A stretch of 64,000 nucleotides of DNA from CAYLLT01 sp964384465 (GCA_964384465.1 CAYLLT010000005.1:33397-97396), one strand, 5' to 3'; positions 43,184 to 52,677 are shown, counted from the first letter of the stretch. The notes: generated from the letters alone by a model not told the origin. Numbers and translations are program-made.

Positions 43184-43723
43184 ATGGCAGAATTTGATCT
43201 ATTTACTTCACCGGGTTCACCGCTCGCGGACGCCCCTGCCGCCGGGCCGCACCGCGTTCGTCGCGCCGAGCTGCGCCGGCAACGCCGCAGAGGCCCCAGC
43301 GCTCTCTCGTTGAACCTCACGCCGATGATCGATACGGTTTTCAATCTCCTGTTTTTCTTCATGATCATCAGCCGCTTTGGCGCCATTGAAGGGATGCTGC
43401 CGGCCAAGCTGCCCACGCGCGGCTCGCCGTCCGCAGCGGCAGCGGCATTGCCGCCGCGGACGCCCATCCGCATCCGGCTCCAAACGGATGCAAATCGTCC
43501 GGGGGAATGTCTGGTGAGCATAGACCACTTCGGTGAATCGGGCGTGGCGATGGCCCAGTTGGCCGGAACGCTTGAAGAGATCCGCAACCAGGCGGGTTTT
43601 GATTCCAATACGCCCGTTTATCTCTTCGCCGGCGACACGGTCGCGTGGGGCCACGTGGTGAACGCTTACAATGCCGCCCTGGCCGCCCGGTACGAGAAGA
43701 TCTTTTTCGCCGGTGCGCCATGA
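43184..43723 (+). CDS. exbD: ExbD/TolR family protein 2
   Basis: A second ExbD-type protein of 179 residues has the same helix (LNLTPMIDTVFNLLFFFMII, Asp within it) and a longer periplasmic region. Its N-terminal 40 residues are basic and Pro/Ala-rich. Two consecutive ExbD genes imply a hetero-oligomeric ExbD part in this complex. The stop overlaps the start of the large TPR gene as ATGA. Confidence 0.9.
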   Translation: MAEFDLFTSPGSPLADAPAAGPHRVRRAELRRQRRRGPSALSLNLTPMIDTVFNLLFFFMIISRFGAIEGMLPAKLPTRGSPSAAAAALPPRTPIRIRLQTDANRPGECLVSIDHFGESGVAMAQLAGTLEEIRNQAGFDSNTPVYLFAGDTVAWGHVVNAYNAALAARYEKIFFAGAP

Positions 43724-46470
43724 TGTTCCGCAACGGCCGCCGCTATCTCTTTTTACTGTATTTTACCCTTTCACCAGGAGTGGTACGGGCGCAGACGGCG
43801 TCAATGCCCGCCGCGGAGGTATTTGATGAGTCGGCATTTCGCGAGGGCCTGCGTCAGCGGGGATTGACGCACTGGCTCGAGCAATACCTGTCCGACACGC
43901 CTCCCGTGGATGATGTGGATCGCGAACTTCGCCGCCGCGAGAAACTGCTTCTCGATTTACAACGGCCCGAACTGTCCGCTCAGCAGCGGCAACAGATCGT
44001 CGAAGAGGCCGGCGGCATCCTGAAACAGTTGCTAAAGGCCCACACAGATCACCCATCGCGTCTTCAGTGGCGGCTGGAGCTGGCGCGGGACGCGATGGAG
44101 CGCGTCGATCCGGGCGTTTTTGACAAGCTGCTGCTCTTTAACCTGCCGGGCCGCGACCGGTGCCGCGCGAGTGAGTTGAGCACGCAGGCGGTGGACATCC
44201 TGGAGACGCTTCGCCAGCAGCTCGCCGAACAATGGCGATCGTTCGAAGCGCTCGATGAAGCGGCGATCGAGAAGCTGGCTGCGACGGGTGCATGGGTCGC
44301 GGTGGAGAAGCTCGACGCGCGGACCGCTCTGCTGGCGGCGTGGGCCCGGCTGTATCACGTCATAAGCACCGAGATGCCGCTGGCGCAACGGAAGGAGGAG
44401 TTTGTTGCGCTGCTCGATGAGGTCACGCAGCGCCGCGGGTGGACGCAGTTGCCCGCGGGTCATGAGGCACAGCGGTGCAGCGCGCTCATCATCGCCGCCA
44501 TCGCCGCACGCGGCGCGGGCAGGCTCGCCGATGCCGACCGCTACGCGCGCGATCTGGTCGCCGTTGCGCAAAAGACGCCCGTCGGCGCGGATCGCGCTTT
44601 CTGGAAAAAGGCAGCACTGCTCGGCGTGCTCGAGCAGATCCGGGTCCTGATCGCCGCCAACAAGCTCGATGAGGCGACTACAGCCATCGAGCAGGCCCGG
44701 CAGTGGGCCGAACGTACGCGGCCGGATGATCTGACCACCGCGCTGGCCATCGCGTTGCTCGATAGCCGAGCGATCTCACAACGTGCCCGGACGGCAAGCG
44801 TCACGCAGCCGGCCGAATCCAACGGGCTGACACTTTCGGCCGGAGCGCTGGCTCCGCTCCAGCAGTTCGCCGCCCGCTCGCCGGCCCATCGCGATCTGCT
44901 TTATGAGACGGTGGGCGGCGCGTGGTCACACGAACCGCTCCCGGTCGAGCCGGGCCCTTTCGAGTTGCAGTTGCTCGCGGGGGCGGTGCTGTATGCGGAG
45001 CCATCCAATCAACTCGGCGCCGGCGAGACCTGGCGCATTTCGCGGTTCATCGCGCCGCTGGAGAGGGCGGCGAAATCTTTAACGTCAGATGAACCGGCGG
45101 CCGCAAGAGGGGAATACTTATTCCTGCTGGGCCGAGCGCATTACCTTCTGAACCAGCGGGTGGAAGCGATTGGATCACTGGCCGAAATCGTTGATAAATA
45201 CCCCGAGCACGATCGTGCCGCCCCGGCCGCGGAACAGGCGACGGCCATCGCGTGGGAATGGCTCCAGCAGCCGCAGGGGCACGATTCCTCCGCCGCGCGG
45301 CAGGCGTTCGTCCGCGCGGGCCGCGTGCTGCGGACGCATTCGCCGCAAGCACCCGCCGCCACGCGGCTCCAGTTCTTTATCGCCCAGACGCTGGAGCAGG
45401 AAGGCCAGCTCAAAGCGGCGGCGGATGAGTATGCCGCGGTTCCAGCGGCGGATCGGCATCGGCTCCGCGCGGCGCTGGGCCGGGCCCGCTGCCTGCGGGC
45501 GCTGTTTTTGAATTCGACCGCGGGGTCGCGTCCTGCCGAACTGGCCGCGCGGGCGGCTGACGCGGCACGGAGTGCTGCCGCCGCGCTGTCCCCGACCGCA
45601 AGCGCGCCGGCCGGCGCGGAACGTGACGATAGCTGTCTGCGGGCCGAAATTCTGCTGCTGCTCGCGAACGTGTTGAACCATCCCTCTATTCACCAGTACG
45701 CCGAAGCACTGGCCGCGCTCAAGGATTTTGAAAAGAGCGCCGCCGGATGCCCGGCCGCGCTGGGGCCCGCGCTTCGCGAACGCATCCTCGCCCTGCGGCA
45801 GCTCAACCGGCTCGGCGAAGCGCGCGGCGTGGTCGAACAGTTCCTCAGGACCGATCCCGATCGCGCCGGTCCGGTGATGGCCCGGTTGCTCCAGGCCATG
45901 CGCGACGAAGTGAACGCCGCCGCCGACCGCGGTGATGACGCCGCGGTCAAAAGCATCGCCAAAGAGGCGGCCGAGCTGGCGGGCACGCTGCTGGATTGGT
46001 CGCAAAAGCATCCCGGCCGCATGACGCCGGCGGAGGAAACCACGATTCGACTCTGGCGGGCGTGGACGATCCTTGATGGGGGTTCGGCTGCGGAGGCGCT
46101 CAAGCTGTTCGACATATTGCCGCCGCCGGCAAGTTCGAGCAGCCGGCCTGCCGATACCGCTTTGAATTATGAAGTGCGCGTCGGACGGGCGGAATGTCTG
46201 CTCGCCCTGGGCAAGCATGATGAGGCCCTGCCGATCTTCACAGAAATCTGGCAGGCGACGCCGGAGCACTCGCCGCTGTGGTGGCAAGCCTTCGTCGGCA
46301 GCCTGCGCTGCCACAGCCGTCTCGCCAGCGACCCTCAGCAGATCGTGCAGTCCATCCGCCAGCAACGGCAGCTCGCGCCCGCCCTGGGCGGCCCGCGATG
46401 GAAACGAACGCTGGAATTACTCGAAGCGGAGAATCTCAACCGCGCTGCGACCGCGACCAGACCGCAGTGA
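43720..46470 (+). CDS. Large exported TPR protein
   Basis: The protein has 916 residues from ATG 43720, with a signal peptide (RRYLFLLYFTLSPGVVRAQ) and a helical Ala/Leu/Arg-rich body with repeated TPR-like pairs (YLFLLGRAHYLLNQRVEAIG; GRAECLLALGKHDEALPIF). Such TPR solenoids bind partner proteins. It closes the VWA-TPR-ExbB-ExbD-ExbD unit and is translated in overlap with the second exbD. The ATG at 43723 is an equal alternative start. Confidence 0.8.
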   Translation: MMFRNGRRYLFLLYFTLSPGVVRAQTASMPAAEVFDESAFREGLRQRGLTHWLEQYLSDTPPVDDVDRELRRREKLLLDLQRPELSAQQRQQIVEEAGGILKQLLKAHTDHPSRLQWRLELARDAMERVDPGVFDKLLLFNLPGRDRCRASELSTQAVDILETLRQQLAEQWRSFEALDEAAIEKLAATGAWVAVEKLDARTALLAAWARLYHVISTEMPLAQRKEEFVALLDEVTQRRGWTQLPAGHEAQRCSALIIAAIAARGAGRLADADRYARDLVAVAQKTPVGADRAFWKKAALLGVLEQIRVLIAANKLDEATTAIEQARQWAERTRPDDLTTALAIALLDSRAISQRARTASVTQPAESNGLTLSAGALAPLQQFAARSPAHRDLLYETVGGAWSHEPLPVEPGPFELQLLAGAVLYAEPSNQLGAGETWRISRFIAPLERAAKSLTSDEPAAARGEYLFLLGRAHYLLNQRVEAIGSLAEIVDKYPEHDRAAPAAEQATAIAWEWLQQPQGHDSSAARQAFVRAGRVLRTHSPQAPAATRLQFFIAQTLEQEGQLKAAADEYAAVPAADRHRLRAALGRARCLRALFLNSTAGSRPAELAARAADAARSAAAALSPTASAPAGAERDDSCLRAEILLLLANVLNHPSIHQYAEALAALKDFEKSAAGCPAALGPALRERILALRQLNRLGEARGVVEQFLRTDPDRAGPVMARLLQAMRDEVNAAADRGDDAAVKSIAKEAAELAGTLLDWSQKHPGRMTPAEETTIRLWRAWTILDGGSAAEALKLFDILPPPASSSSRPADTALNYEVRVGRAECLLALGKHDEALPIFTEIWQATPEHSPLWWQAFVGSLRCHSRLASDPQQIVQSIRQQRQLAPALGGPRWKRTLELLEAENLNRAATATRPQ

Positions 46471-48054
46471 CTACCGTGCGTACTCCACCGCCCGCATCTC
46501 GCGGATCAGCGTCACCTTCACTTCGCCGGGATAGGTCATCTCCTGTTCGATCTTCTTGGCGATGTCGTAAGCGGTCTTCGCCGCCACGCGGTCATCGACC
46601 TTATCGCAGTCCACAATGACGCGGACCTCGCGGCCAGCCTGCACCGCATACGCTTGCTTCACGCCGGGGAAGGTGTACGCGATGCCTTCGAGCTGTTCGA
46701 GCCGCTTGATATAGCGTTCGAGCGACTCGCGTCGGCCGCCCGGCCGGGCGGCGCTGATGGCATCGGCGGCGGCGACCAGCGGCGTGTACGGGCTGGTCGC
46801 CTCCACGTCGCCATGATGACCCGCGATCGCGTTCAGCACTTCCGGCCGCTCGTTGAACCGCTTGCAGATGTCCGCCCCGATGGCCGGATGACCGCCCTCC
46901 ACCTCGTGATCGACGGCCTTGCCGATATCGTGCAGCAGGCCGCATCGCCGGGCCAGCGCGCCGTCCAACTTCAGCTCGTCGGCCATGATCTGGCAGAGAT
47001 ACGCGACCTCGATGCTGTGCTGGAGCACGTTCTGGCCGTAACTGGTGCGATAGCTCAGTCGGCCGAGAAGATCGATCAATTTGCGGTTCAGCCCGCCGAC
47101 ATTGGCCTCCAGGGACGCTTTCTTGCCGCGCTCGAGGATCGTCTTTGCGATCTCTTCGCCCGTCTCGTTCACCACTTCCTCGATGCGGGTGGGATGGATC
47201 CGGCCGTCCTGGATCAACTTCTCCAACGACAGCCGCGCCACCTCCCGCCGCACGGGGTCGAAAGCGCTGACCACCACCACGCCGGGCGTGTCATCGACGA
47301 TCACATCCACGCCCGTCGCCTTCTCAAAAGCGCGGATGTTGCGGCCCTCGCGTCCGATCACCCGCCCCTTCATGTCGTCCGACTGGATGTCCACCGTGCT
47401 GACGGTACTGGCGCTGGTATGCGCGGTGGCAAAGCGCTGGATGGCGGTGATGATGATTTCGCGCGATTTCTCCTCGGCCGTGTCCCGGGCATCGTTGAGG
47501 ATCTTCTCGACCATCTCGCCCGCGTCGTGCTCGACCTCATGCTGGATGCGGTTCAGCAGCAGGGCCCGCGCATCGTTCATGCTCATGCCGCTGATTCGCA
47601 GCAACTGGCTGCGCTGTTGTTCCAGCGTCTCGTTGAGTTCCTGCTCGGCTTTGGCCAGTGTCGCTTCCCGATCTTTCTGTCGCTGTTCGCCCTGTTCGAG
47701 CATCCGCTCCTTGGTTGATAGCGTATCCAGTTTTTTGTCGAGATTATCCGCTCGTTTTTCGAGCCTGCGTTCGGCCTCCTTCATTTCGTCCCGGACCTGG
47801 GAACTTTGTTTTTCAAACTCCTCGATCTTGGCGATGAACTCCGCCTTGGCTTCCACATTGGCCGTCTTGACGACGACTTCGGCTTGGCTTTTGGCCTCGT
47901 CGACGATCCGGTTCGACTCCTGCCGGGCTGCGGCCAGACGCTGCTTGCCCAGGATCGAGAGGGTTACGTACGTTAACACCCCGCCCAGCAGCAGTCCGAT
48001 GAGCACGAAGACCAGGTCGAGCGACGAGACTGCCAGTATTGCAGGCAGTCCCAT
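46471..48054 (-). CDS. rny: Ribonuclease Y
   Basis: RNase Y is a membrane-anchored endoribonuclease that starts mRNA decay. The 527-residue protein has an N-terminal anchor (LVFVLIGLLLGGVLTYVTLS), a long coiled coil (about 45-180), a KH RNA-binding domain with VIGREGRNIRAFE near residue 228, and an HD domain with LLHDIGKAVDHE near residue 379. All domains expected of the family are present. It converges on the TPR gene with no space between stops. A long upstream region contains hairpins (see 48487-48702). Confidence 0.96.
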   Translation of the reverse strand: MGLPAILAVSSLDLVFVLIGLLLGGVLTYVTLSILGKQRLAAARQESNRIVDEAKSQAEVVVKTANVEAKAEFIAKIEEFEKQSSQVRDEMKEAERRLEKRADNLDKKLDTLSTKERMLEQGEQRQKDREATLAKAEQELNETLEQQRSQLLRISGMSMNDARALLLNRIQHEVEHDAGEMVEKILNDARDTAEEKSREIIITAIQRFATAHTSASTVSTVDIQSDDMKGRVIGREGRNIRAFEKATGVDVIVDDTPGVVVVSAFDPVRREVARLSLEKLIQDGRIHPTRIEEVVNETGEEIAKTILERGKKASLEANVGGLNRKLIDLLGRLSYRTSYGQNVLQHSIEVAYLCQIMADELKLDGALARRCGLLHDIGKAVDHEVEGGHPAIGADICKRFNERPEVLNAIAGHHGDVEATSPYTPLVAAADAISAARPGGRRESLERYIKRLEQLEGIAYTFPGVKQAYAVQAGREVRVIVDCDKVDDRVAAKTAYDIAKKIEQEMTYPGEVKVTLIREMRAVEYAR

Positions 48055-48826
48055 GATTCACCTTCCTGTTCAGGTACATAAAACATCCTCCGCGGCTCGG
48101 ACGGCTCACTGACGCCAGCAAGGGCTGACCGGCCGGCCCACGGCTATAAGCAATCATGTTCTCGGGGAATCGGGCGAGAAAGCGGCGGATGCGGCAAGCA
48201 TCGGGTTGGAATTGCGAGGGGAACACATCAATCGGTGGCGTTACACGCACCGGTCGATGCTGGATCTGTAGCGATCCTGTGACGGTTGAGCTGTCAAACG
48301 GCGGTCAGCGGCGAATCCTTTGGGTATGTCGGCTCCTGAATCACTTGGGCACTGGAGTGGTTATCTCATCTTTAGCGTTTAACCACCCCGTTATCCCGCA
48401 AGTTCACTCCCTGCTGTGCTGTGATACGACTGTCAGCACGCAAGCCAAAAACCGACGCCTCATGCTGGCCGCAAATCCACTCCCAACCGAAGTCCCACTT
48501 CGGGCATCGAACGTGACGGCTGTCTGGCCTGCCAGACGCTAAACCGTCTCACGCGGATGCCCGGTTGAACATTCACCTTACCTTCGCAAATCCAAACAGC
48601 CGAACTTTCTCCTTCATGCCTGACGTTGCAAACACATCTACCGGCTTGCAACGGGCCCGATTTGCGGCAGGATGCGCCTTCCGGCGCGATCGCCCGCAAA
48701 TCCCCGAAAAATCGAAACTTGCGCAGTAAAAGCGCAGTTTGAATTGCATTCATTATAAAGCCAATGCCAACCAGCCGTCAAGCCGCTGCCGATGAAATCG
48801 AGCACAACCTCACTGAAGGGCGAAAC
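48055..48826. other. 772-base intergenic region upstream of rny
   Basis: Between rny and mobA, both on the minus strand, no gene is convincing; an open frame at 48460-48753 has no family features. The region holds the hairpin cluster at 48487-48702, and the short string CGCAAATCC or a close variant recurs near 48397, 48473, 48586 and 48695. It may be a long leader of rny or carry a small RNA. Confidence 0.5.
48487..48702 (-). ncRNA. Candidate structured RNA or rny leader with four hairpins
   Basis: Four stems occur in order on the minus strand: GATTTGCGG/CCGCAAATC (48659-48702, enclosing CGCC-GGAA-GGCG), CGTTGCAA/TTGCAACG (48624-48653), GACGG with GTCTGGC-AG-GCCAGAC (48515-48548), and CCGAAGT-GGG-ACTTCGG (48487-48503). 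Such density is unusual for plain intergenic sequence. It lies about 430 bases before rny, which regulates its own mRNA in other bacteria, so a regulatory leader is possible. No known RNA class is recognised. Confidence 0.4.
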
Positions 48827-49444
48827 TTAGCCGGATGTGTCCCCGGCGATCAACTGAAGAGCTCGCTGGTAGTCCGCCGGTGTGTTCATCCGGAGGAAGG
48901 AAAAGCCGTCTGGATCGATATCCATATAGTCCTGCGGCGTTAACCATCGCATAGGGACGCGATCGAGTAAGCCCTGAAGTGCGTAGGCCCGCTCAGATAA
49001 CAACTGTTCGACCATCGGAATAATGGAAGTGCGGTACACCGCGGGCAGCGGCTGGCGATGATCGGCGTGAATGGCCGCTATCGCATCATCCGCCGTTCCG
49101 AGCAGCGAGAGCATCCGGGCGACCAGCGACGGTTGAAGCAGCGGCAGGTCCACCGCCGCCGCGAGTACGGCCTCACAGTTCCGCTGCCGTGCCGCACGCA
49201 AACCGCTCAACAGTCCCTGCATGGGGCCGCACCCGGCCACCGTATCGTCAACACGCAGCACATTCTCGCCCACCGGGGGCAACTCCTGTCCGGCCGACGC
49301 CGCGAGAACGATCTCATCGACCATCGGCTCGATCAGCCGGACGATCCGCTGGAGCAGCGTCTCGCCGCCGAACGGCAGCCATTCTTTCGGCCGGCCCATT
49401 CGTACACTCCGGCCTCCGCAGATGATCACACCGCCGACCCGCAT
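48827..49444 (-). CDS. mobA: Molybdenum cofactor guanylyltransferase-like protein
   Basis: MobA attaches GMP to molybdopterin. From ATG 49444 the protein has 205 residues with the nucleotidyltransferase signature IICGGRSVRMGRPKEWLPFG near residue 6, then ENVLRVDDTVAGCGPMQGLL near 60 and AAAVDLPLLQPSL near 91, where Asp binds the metal. AAGGGG before this ATG supports it over an in-frame start at 49471. No other molybdenum genes are adjacent, so a related NTP-transferase is a small possibility. Confidence 0.85.
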   Translation of the reverse strand: MRVGGVIICGGRSVRMGRPKEWLPFGGETLLQRIVRLIEPMVDEIVLAASAGQELPPVGENVLRVDDTVAGCGPMQGLLSGLRAARQRNCEAVLAAAVDLPLLQPSLVARMLSLLGTADDAIAAIHADHRQPLPAVYRTSIIPMVEQLLSERAYALQGLLDRVPMRWLTPQDYMDIDPDGFSFLRMNTPADYQRALQLIAGDTSG

Positions 49445-49546
49445 GGAACTTCCCCTTGAGTCTGTTCCCATTTAGACTACCACAAAGAGGGGCTGCTCAA
49501 GCCCGCGACCCTCGGACAGGTTCTTCAGCGGGCGGTGGAAACAGTC

Positions 49547-50089
49547 ATGGCGAATTACTCCTTACTAACGGCCATCGGTGCGGACCGCCCGGGCATTGTC
49601 TCGGCCATCACCGGCGTGCTGCTGGAGAGCGACTGCAACATCGAGGATTCGGAGATGGCCCGCCTCGGGCCGGACTTCGCCTGCATGCTGATGATCCGCA
49701 TGCCGGAGGGCATGGTCAGCAGCCAGCTCGAACAGCGGCTGGCCGGCGTCGGCTGCGAACTCGGACTCAGCCTGGATCTGCACGACATCCGGCCGGAAGA
49801 AGCGAGCGAGCCGCGATCGCTGCAACCCAAGCACGTCATCCATGTCTACGGCGCCGACCGCAAGGGGATCGTCCATCGCATCACCAAGCACATCGCCGAC
49901 CGCAGCGTGAACATCACGAATCTGCACACCGAGGTGATCCATCATCAATCGCCGCTGTACGTGATGATGATCGAGGTGGAGATCCCGCCGTTCGTCGATG
50001 CCGGCCAGCTTCAGAGCGAGCTGGCCGCCATCGGTAAGCAGATCGAAGTGGTCGTCTCGATGAAACCCAAGGACGACGCGCGGTTTTGA
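49547..50089 (+). CDS. ACT-domain regulatory protein (GcvR-like)
   Basis: The 180-residue protein has two ACT domains back to back. The first starts YSLLTAIGADRPGIVSAITG near residue 4, the second KHVIHVYGADRKGIVHRITK near residue 97. It has no enzyme or DNA-binding domain, as in GcvR-type regulators that sense amino acids. A GTG in frame at 49535 is also possible, but ATG 49547 fits the family start. It diverges from mobA. Confidence 0.85.
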   Translation: MANYSLLTAIGADRPGIVSAITGVLLESDCNIEDSEMARLGPDFACMLMIRMPEGMVSSQLEQRLAGVGCELGLSLDLHDIRPEEASEPRSLQPKHVIHVYGADRKGIVHRITKHIADRSVNITNLHTEVIHHQSPLYVMMIEVEIPPFVDAGQLQSELAAIGKQIEVVVSMKPKDDARF

Positions 50090-50438
50090 GAATGCAGCGC
50101 CGGCCCCCCGCCCGCGGAAGCTGATGGCGTCGGTTGCGACAAGCACGCCGGGTGTTCCGTTCGGGTGCGCCGGCAGGACGGTGCGCGACAGGATACGCCA
50201 CGGCTTCGTTTCGCTGTTTTTATTTTTCGACGGCGCCAGGCCCGCTTACTCCAGCGGCACTGCAAAGCGGGACCGCGCTGGCCACATTGCATGGGAGAAC
50301 ACAACCACTGGTCCGAAGGAAAGCCGCAGAGACCGGCACCTTCCTGTAAAGCAGTTGTCCGCCGCGTGAACAGCATGACCAGCGCACTTCCGCTATGATA
50401 CTCTTTCGATTTTTGAAACCCTCTTTCAGGAGAATGAA
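50090..50438. other. Intergenic region, 349 bases
   Basis: No gene is supported. A TATGAT (50394-50399) lies near the end and could be a -10 box for the acidic protein gene. The rest shows only overlapping short open frames. Confidence 0.4.
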
Positions 50439-50669
50439 ATGCCATTACCCTCCGGCCGCTATATGACCGGCAGCAGCGATGTTCCTGTGTGGTTCACGAT
50501 GCCCCGCGATGCGGCCCTTTCAGCCGACCCCTTTGAGGATGATGACGATCTGGAAGACGATGCGGAAGAAGAAGAACTAGACGATAACGCGGAAGAGGAT
50601 GAGCTTGATGACGACGAGGAGGAAGACGACGACGAGCCCGAAGATGAGGAGGAAGAAGAAGAGCTGTAG
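50439..50669 (+). CDS. Small strongly acidic protein
   Basis: This 76-residue protein starts with 30 ordinary residues (MPLPSGRYMTGSSDVPVWFT) and then becomes almost pure Glu and Asp to the end. AGGAG before ATG 50439 supports translation. Acidic tails of this kind bind basic proteins or cations, but I recognise no family. Codon use is biased to GAT/GAG repeats, so some expansion is likely. Confidence 0.6.
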   Translation: MPLPSGRYMTGSSDVPVWFTMPRDAALSADPFEDDDDLEDDAEEEELDDNAEEDELDDDEEEDDDEPEDEEEEEEL

Positions 50670-50818
50670 AAGGAGGATGCTATACAGTGGCCCAACACGG
50701 CCCGGCGGCATAACCGTGCGAGGTTGTCTGGGAAATCTCGGCTTAGGGGTCCGCTGCGACAAGCACGGAGTAATCAACGTATCCCGGATTATGTGGCCTA
50801 TTTGCGCAAGGAGGCCCC

Positions 50819-51655
50819 ATGACATTTCAAGCAACACTGCATGACGGGAACCCCATCACGATTGAGGTGTCTGGCGCCGGCCCCAATATCTTGCTGCCGG
50901 TCAATCCGCATCCCGCCGAGGGTCCGAAGGCCGAAGAGATGAGGAAGTGGGGCGCCGATCCAGCTCTTGGCCATTCACTAGTCAACGGACTGACCGATTC
51001 CTATCGAGTAATCGCCTTTGACTACGACGGGCACAACTTGAGCTTTCCAAAACCGGACACGCTGACGCCTGACAATGTGGTCCGCGATATCCTTGCTGTC
51101 GCTGATGCGGCGGGAGCGGATCGGTTCGCCTATTACGGCTACTCCTGGCTCGGGATGATCGGCCTGCAACTGGCCATCCGCAGCGACCGCTTGTCAGCAC
51201 TCATCATGGGCGGGTTTCCGCCGATGAACGGGCCGTATGCAGAGATGCTCCCCTTCTTCGAGGCGGTTCACGCGCAAAGCGGTGCACAACTCAAGGAGGG
51301 TGAGACGAATGATCCTTCGGACCCGGACAACGTCAAGGTCACGGTGTCCAAGGATACGACCCTGCAATTCGTCACGCTTTTCCAGGCGCTACAGGCTTTC
51401 GACGACGAGGCTGTCCAGTCGCAAATCAAATGCCCCCGCCTTTGCTTCGTGGGCTCGAAGGACGAAATCGACCATGGCGAGAAATGGGGCAATGTGCACG
51501 TCAGCTTGGCTGCACCGATTGTTAACCGACGAGAAGAGTTGGAGCATCTCGGCTGGGATGTCCGCGTGCTGGAGGGTCTTAATCACGTGCAGGCGATGCA
51601 GGCAAGCCAGGTTGTGCCGATCATTCGTTCTTGGTCGGTGTCGGCCCCCAAATAG
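50819..51655 (+). CDS. Alpha/beta hydrolase family protein
   Basis: The 278-residue protein has the alpha/beta-hydrolase fold: the oxyanion-side strand VIAFDYDGHN near residue 65, the nucleophile elbow FAYYGYSWLGMIG near residue 103 (Ser with Leu in place of the usual second Gly), a possible acid Asp in FVGSKDEIDHG near residue 212, and the His in GLNHVQAM near residue 256. AAGGAGG precedes ATG 50819. GC content is lower than the neighbours, which may mean transfer. Substrate unknown. Confidence 0.8.
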   Translation: MTFQATLHDGNPITIEVSGAGPNILLPVNPHPAEGPKAEEMRKWGADPALGHSLVNGLTDSYRVIAFDYDGHNLSFPKPDTLTPDNVVRDILAVADAAGADRFAYYGYSWLGMIGLQLAIRSDRLSALIMGGFPPMNGPYAEMLPFFEAVHAQSGAQLKEGETNDPSDPDNVKVTVSKDTTLQFVTLFQALQAFDDEAVQSQIKCPRLCFVGSKDEIDHGEKWGNVHVSLAAPIVNRREELEHLGWDVRVLEGLNHVQAMQASQVVPIIRSWSVSAPK

Positions 51656-51703
51656 GCATGGAGGGAAAATAGGGGAAAAACAGGGAAAACAGGGGGCAGT
51701 CAC

Positions 51704-51834
51704 CTATTTCGCTTCCGTCGGCTTCGCGTTCTTTCCCTTTTCGGCCTTGGGCGGTCGGCCGACCGGGAGCGGGCGCAGACGCCGGACCAGGCGGTATTCC
51801 AGCTTACTCAGAAAACCATCTGTCGTGCAAGGTT
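51704..51834 (-). pseudogene. C-terminal remnant of a REP-associated transposase (RAYT-like)
   Basis: The minus-strand frame ending at the TAG (51704-51706) encodes 42 residues, DGFLSKLEYRLVRRLRPLPV then GRPPKAEKGKNAK, which resembles the basic end of IS200-like/REP tyrosine transposases. It starts abruptly next to the lptB stop, so the catalytic part is gone. The adjacent AGGGGGCAGTCACCTATTT (51690-51709) looks like the end sequence often seen beside such transposases. Confidence 0.6.
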
Positions 51835-52677
51835 CTACTTGTCGGGCCGGTCGCGGCGGTGGCGGCGGGCGCCGGCGGGCTCCGGGGTGACGGGGCTTAC
51901 GGGGAAGGCGTTTACTTTCTCGGCCGGCTCGTCGAACTCGTCGCCGCGGAAGGTGCTGCCCAGGTAGCTGCGGCGCACGCGCGGGTCGTTGATCAGGTCG
52001 CGCGGCGAGCCCTCCGCGATCACCTGGCCCTCGTGGATGATGTAGCTGCGATCGGTGACCGACAGCGTCTCGCGCACGTTGTGGTCGGTCAGCAGGATGG
52101 CGATGCCGTGCTGCTCGCGGAGGCGGACGATCTCCTTCTGCAAACCTTCGACGGCGATGGGGTCCACGCCGCTGAACGGCTCATCGAGCAGGATCAACTG
52201 CGGCTCGGTCACCAAAGCCCGCGCGATCTCAAGCCGCCGCCGCTCGCCGCCGGATAAACTGCGTGCGTACTGCTGGGCCAGGTGCTTCAAGCCGAACTGG
52301 TCGAGCAATGCGGCCGCACGGGCGTGCCGCTCGCGCCGGCCGATGTGCATGGATTCCAGAATCGCCAGCAGATTCTGCTCGACGCTCAGCCGCTGAAACA
52401 CGCTCGGCTCCTGCGACAGGTAGCCGATGCCGCGCTGGGCCCGCTTGTACATGGGCAGGGAGGCGATGTCTTCGCCGTTGAAGATGACCCGGCCGCCGTC
52501 GGGCGTGATCATGCCGATGGTGATGCGGAAGCTGGTGGTTTTGCCGGCGCCGTTGCGGCCGAGCAGGCCGACAATCTCGCCGTGCCGCACCGTGTAACTC
52601 ACGCGGTCCACGACGGTCCGGTTGCCGTAGCGTTTGACGAGATCGATGGTTTCGAGCAGGTTGACGGAAGAGGGCAT
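51835..52677 (-). CDS. lptB: LPS export ABC transporter ATP-binding protein
   Basis: LptB powers extraction of lipopolysaccharide from the inner membrane in the LptB2FG complex. Walker A is GRNGAGKTT (residues 40-48), the signature is SLSGGERRR near residue 140, and Walker B is LILLDEPFSGVDP near residue 159, with the H-loop in LTDHNVRET near residue 198. These are the hallmarks of the LptB branch. The last 40 residues are an extra basic Pro/Arg-rich tail. It stands far from the LptC/LptA-like gene at 1-1648. Confidence 0.93.
   Translation of the reverse strand: MPSSVNLLETIDLVKRYGNRTVVDRVSYTVRHGEIVGLLGRNGAGKTTSFRITIGMITPDGGRVIFNGEDIASLPMYKRAQRGIGYLSQEPSVFQRLSVEQNLLAILESMHIGRRERHARAAALLDQFGLKHLAQQYARSLSGGERRRLEIARALVTEPQLILLDEPFSGVDPIAVEGLQKEIVRLREQHGIAILLTDHNVRETLSVTDRSYIIHEGQVIAEGSPRDLINDPRVRRSYLGSTFRGDEFDEPAEKVNAFPVSPVTPEPAGARRHRRDRPDK

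Noticed and set aside
48460..48753. 97-codon minus-strand open frame upstream of rny
   Set aside because: No ribosome binding site, no family pattern, and it overlaps the hairpin cluster.
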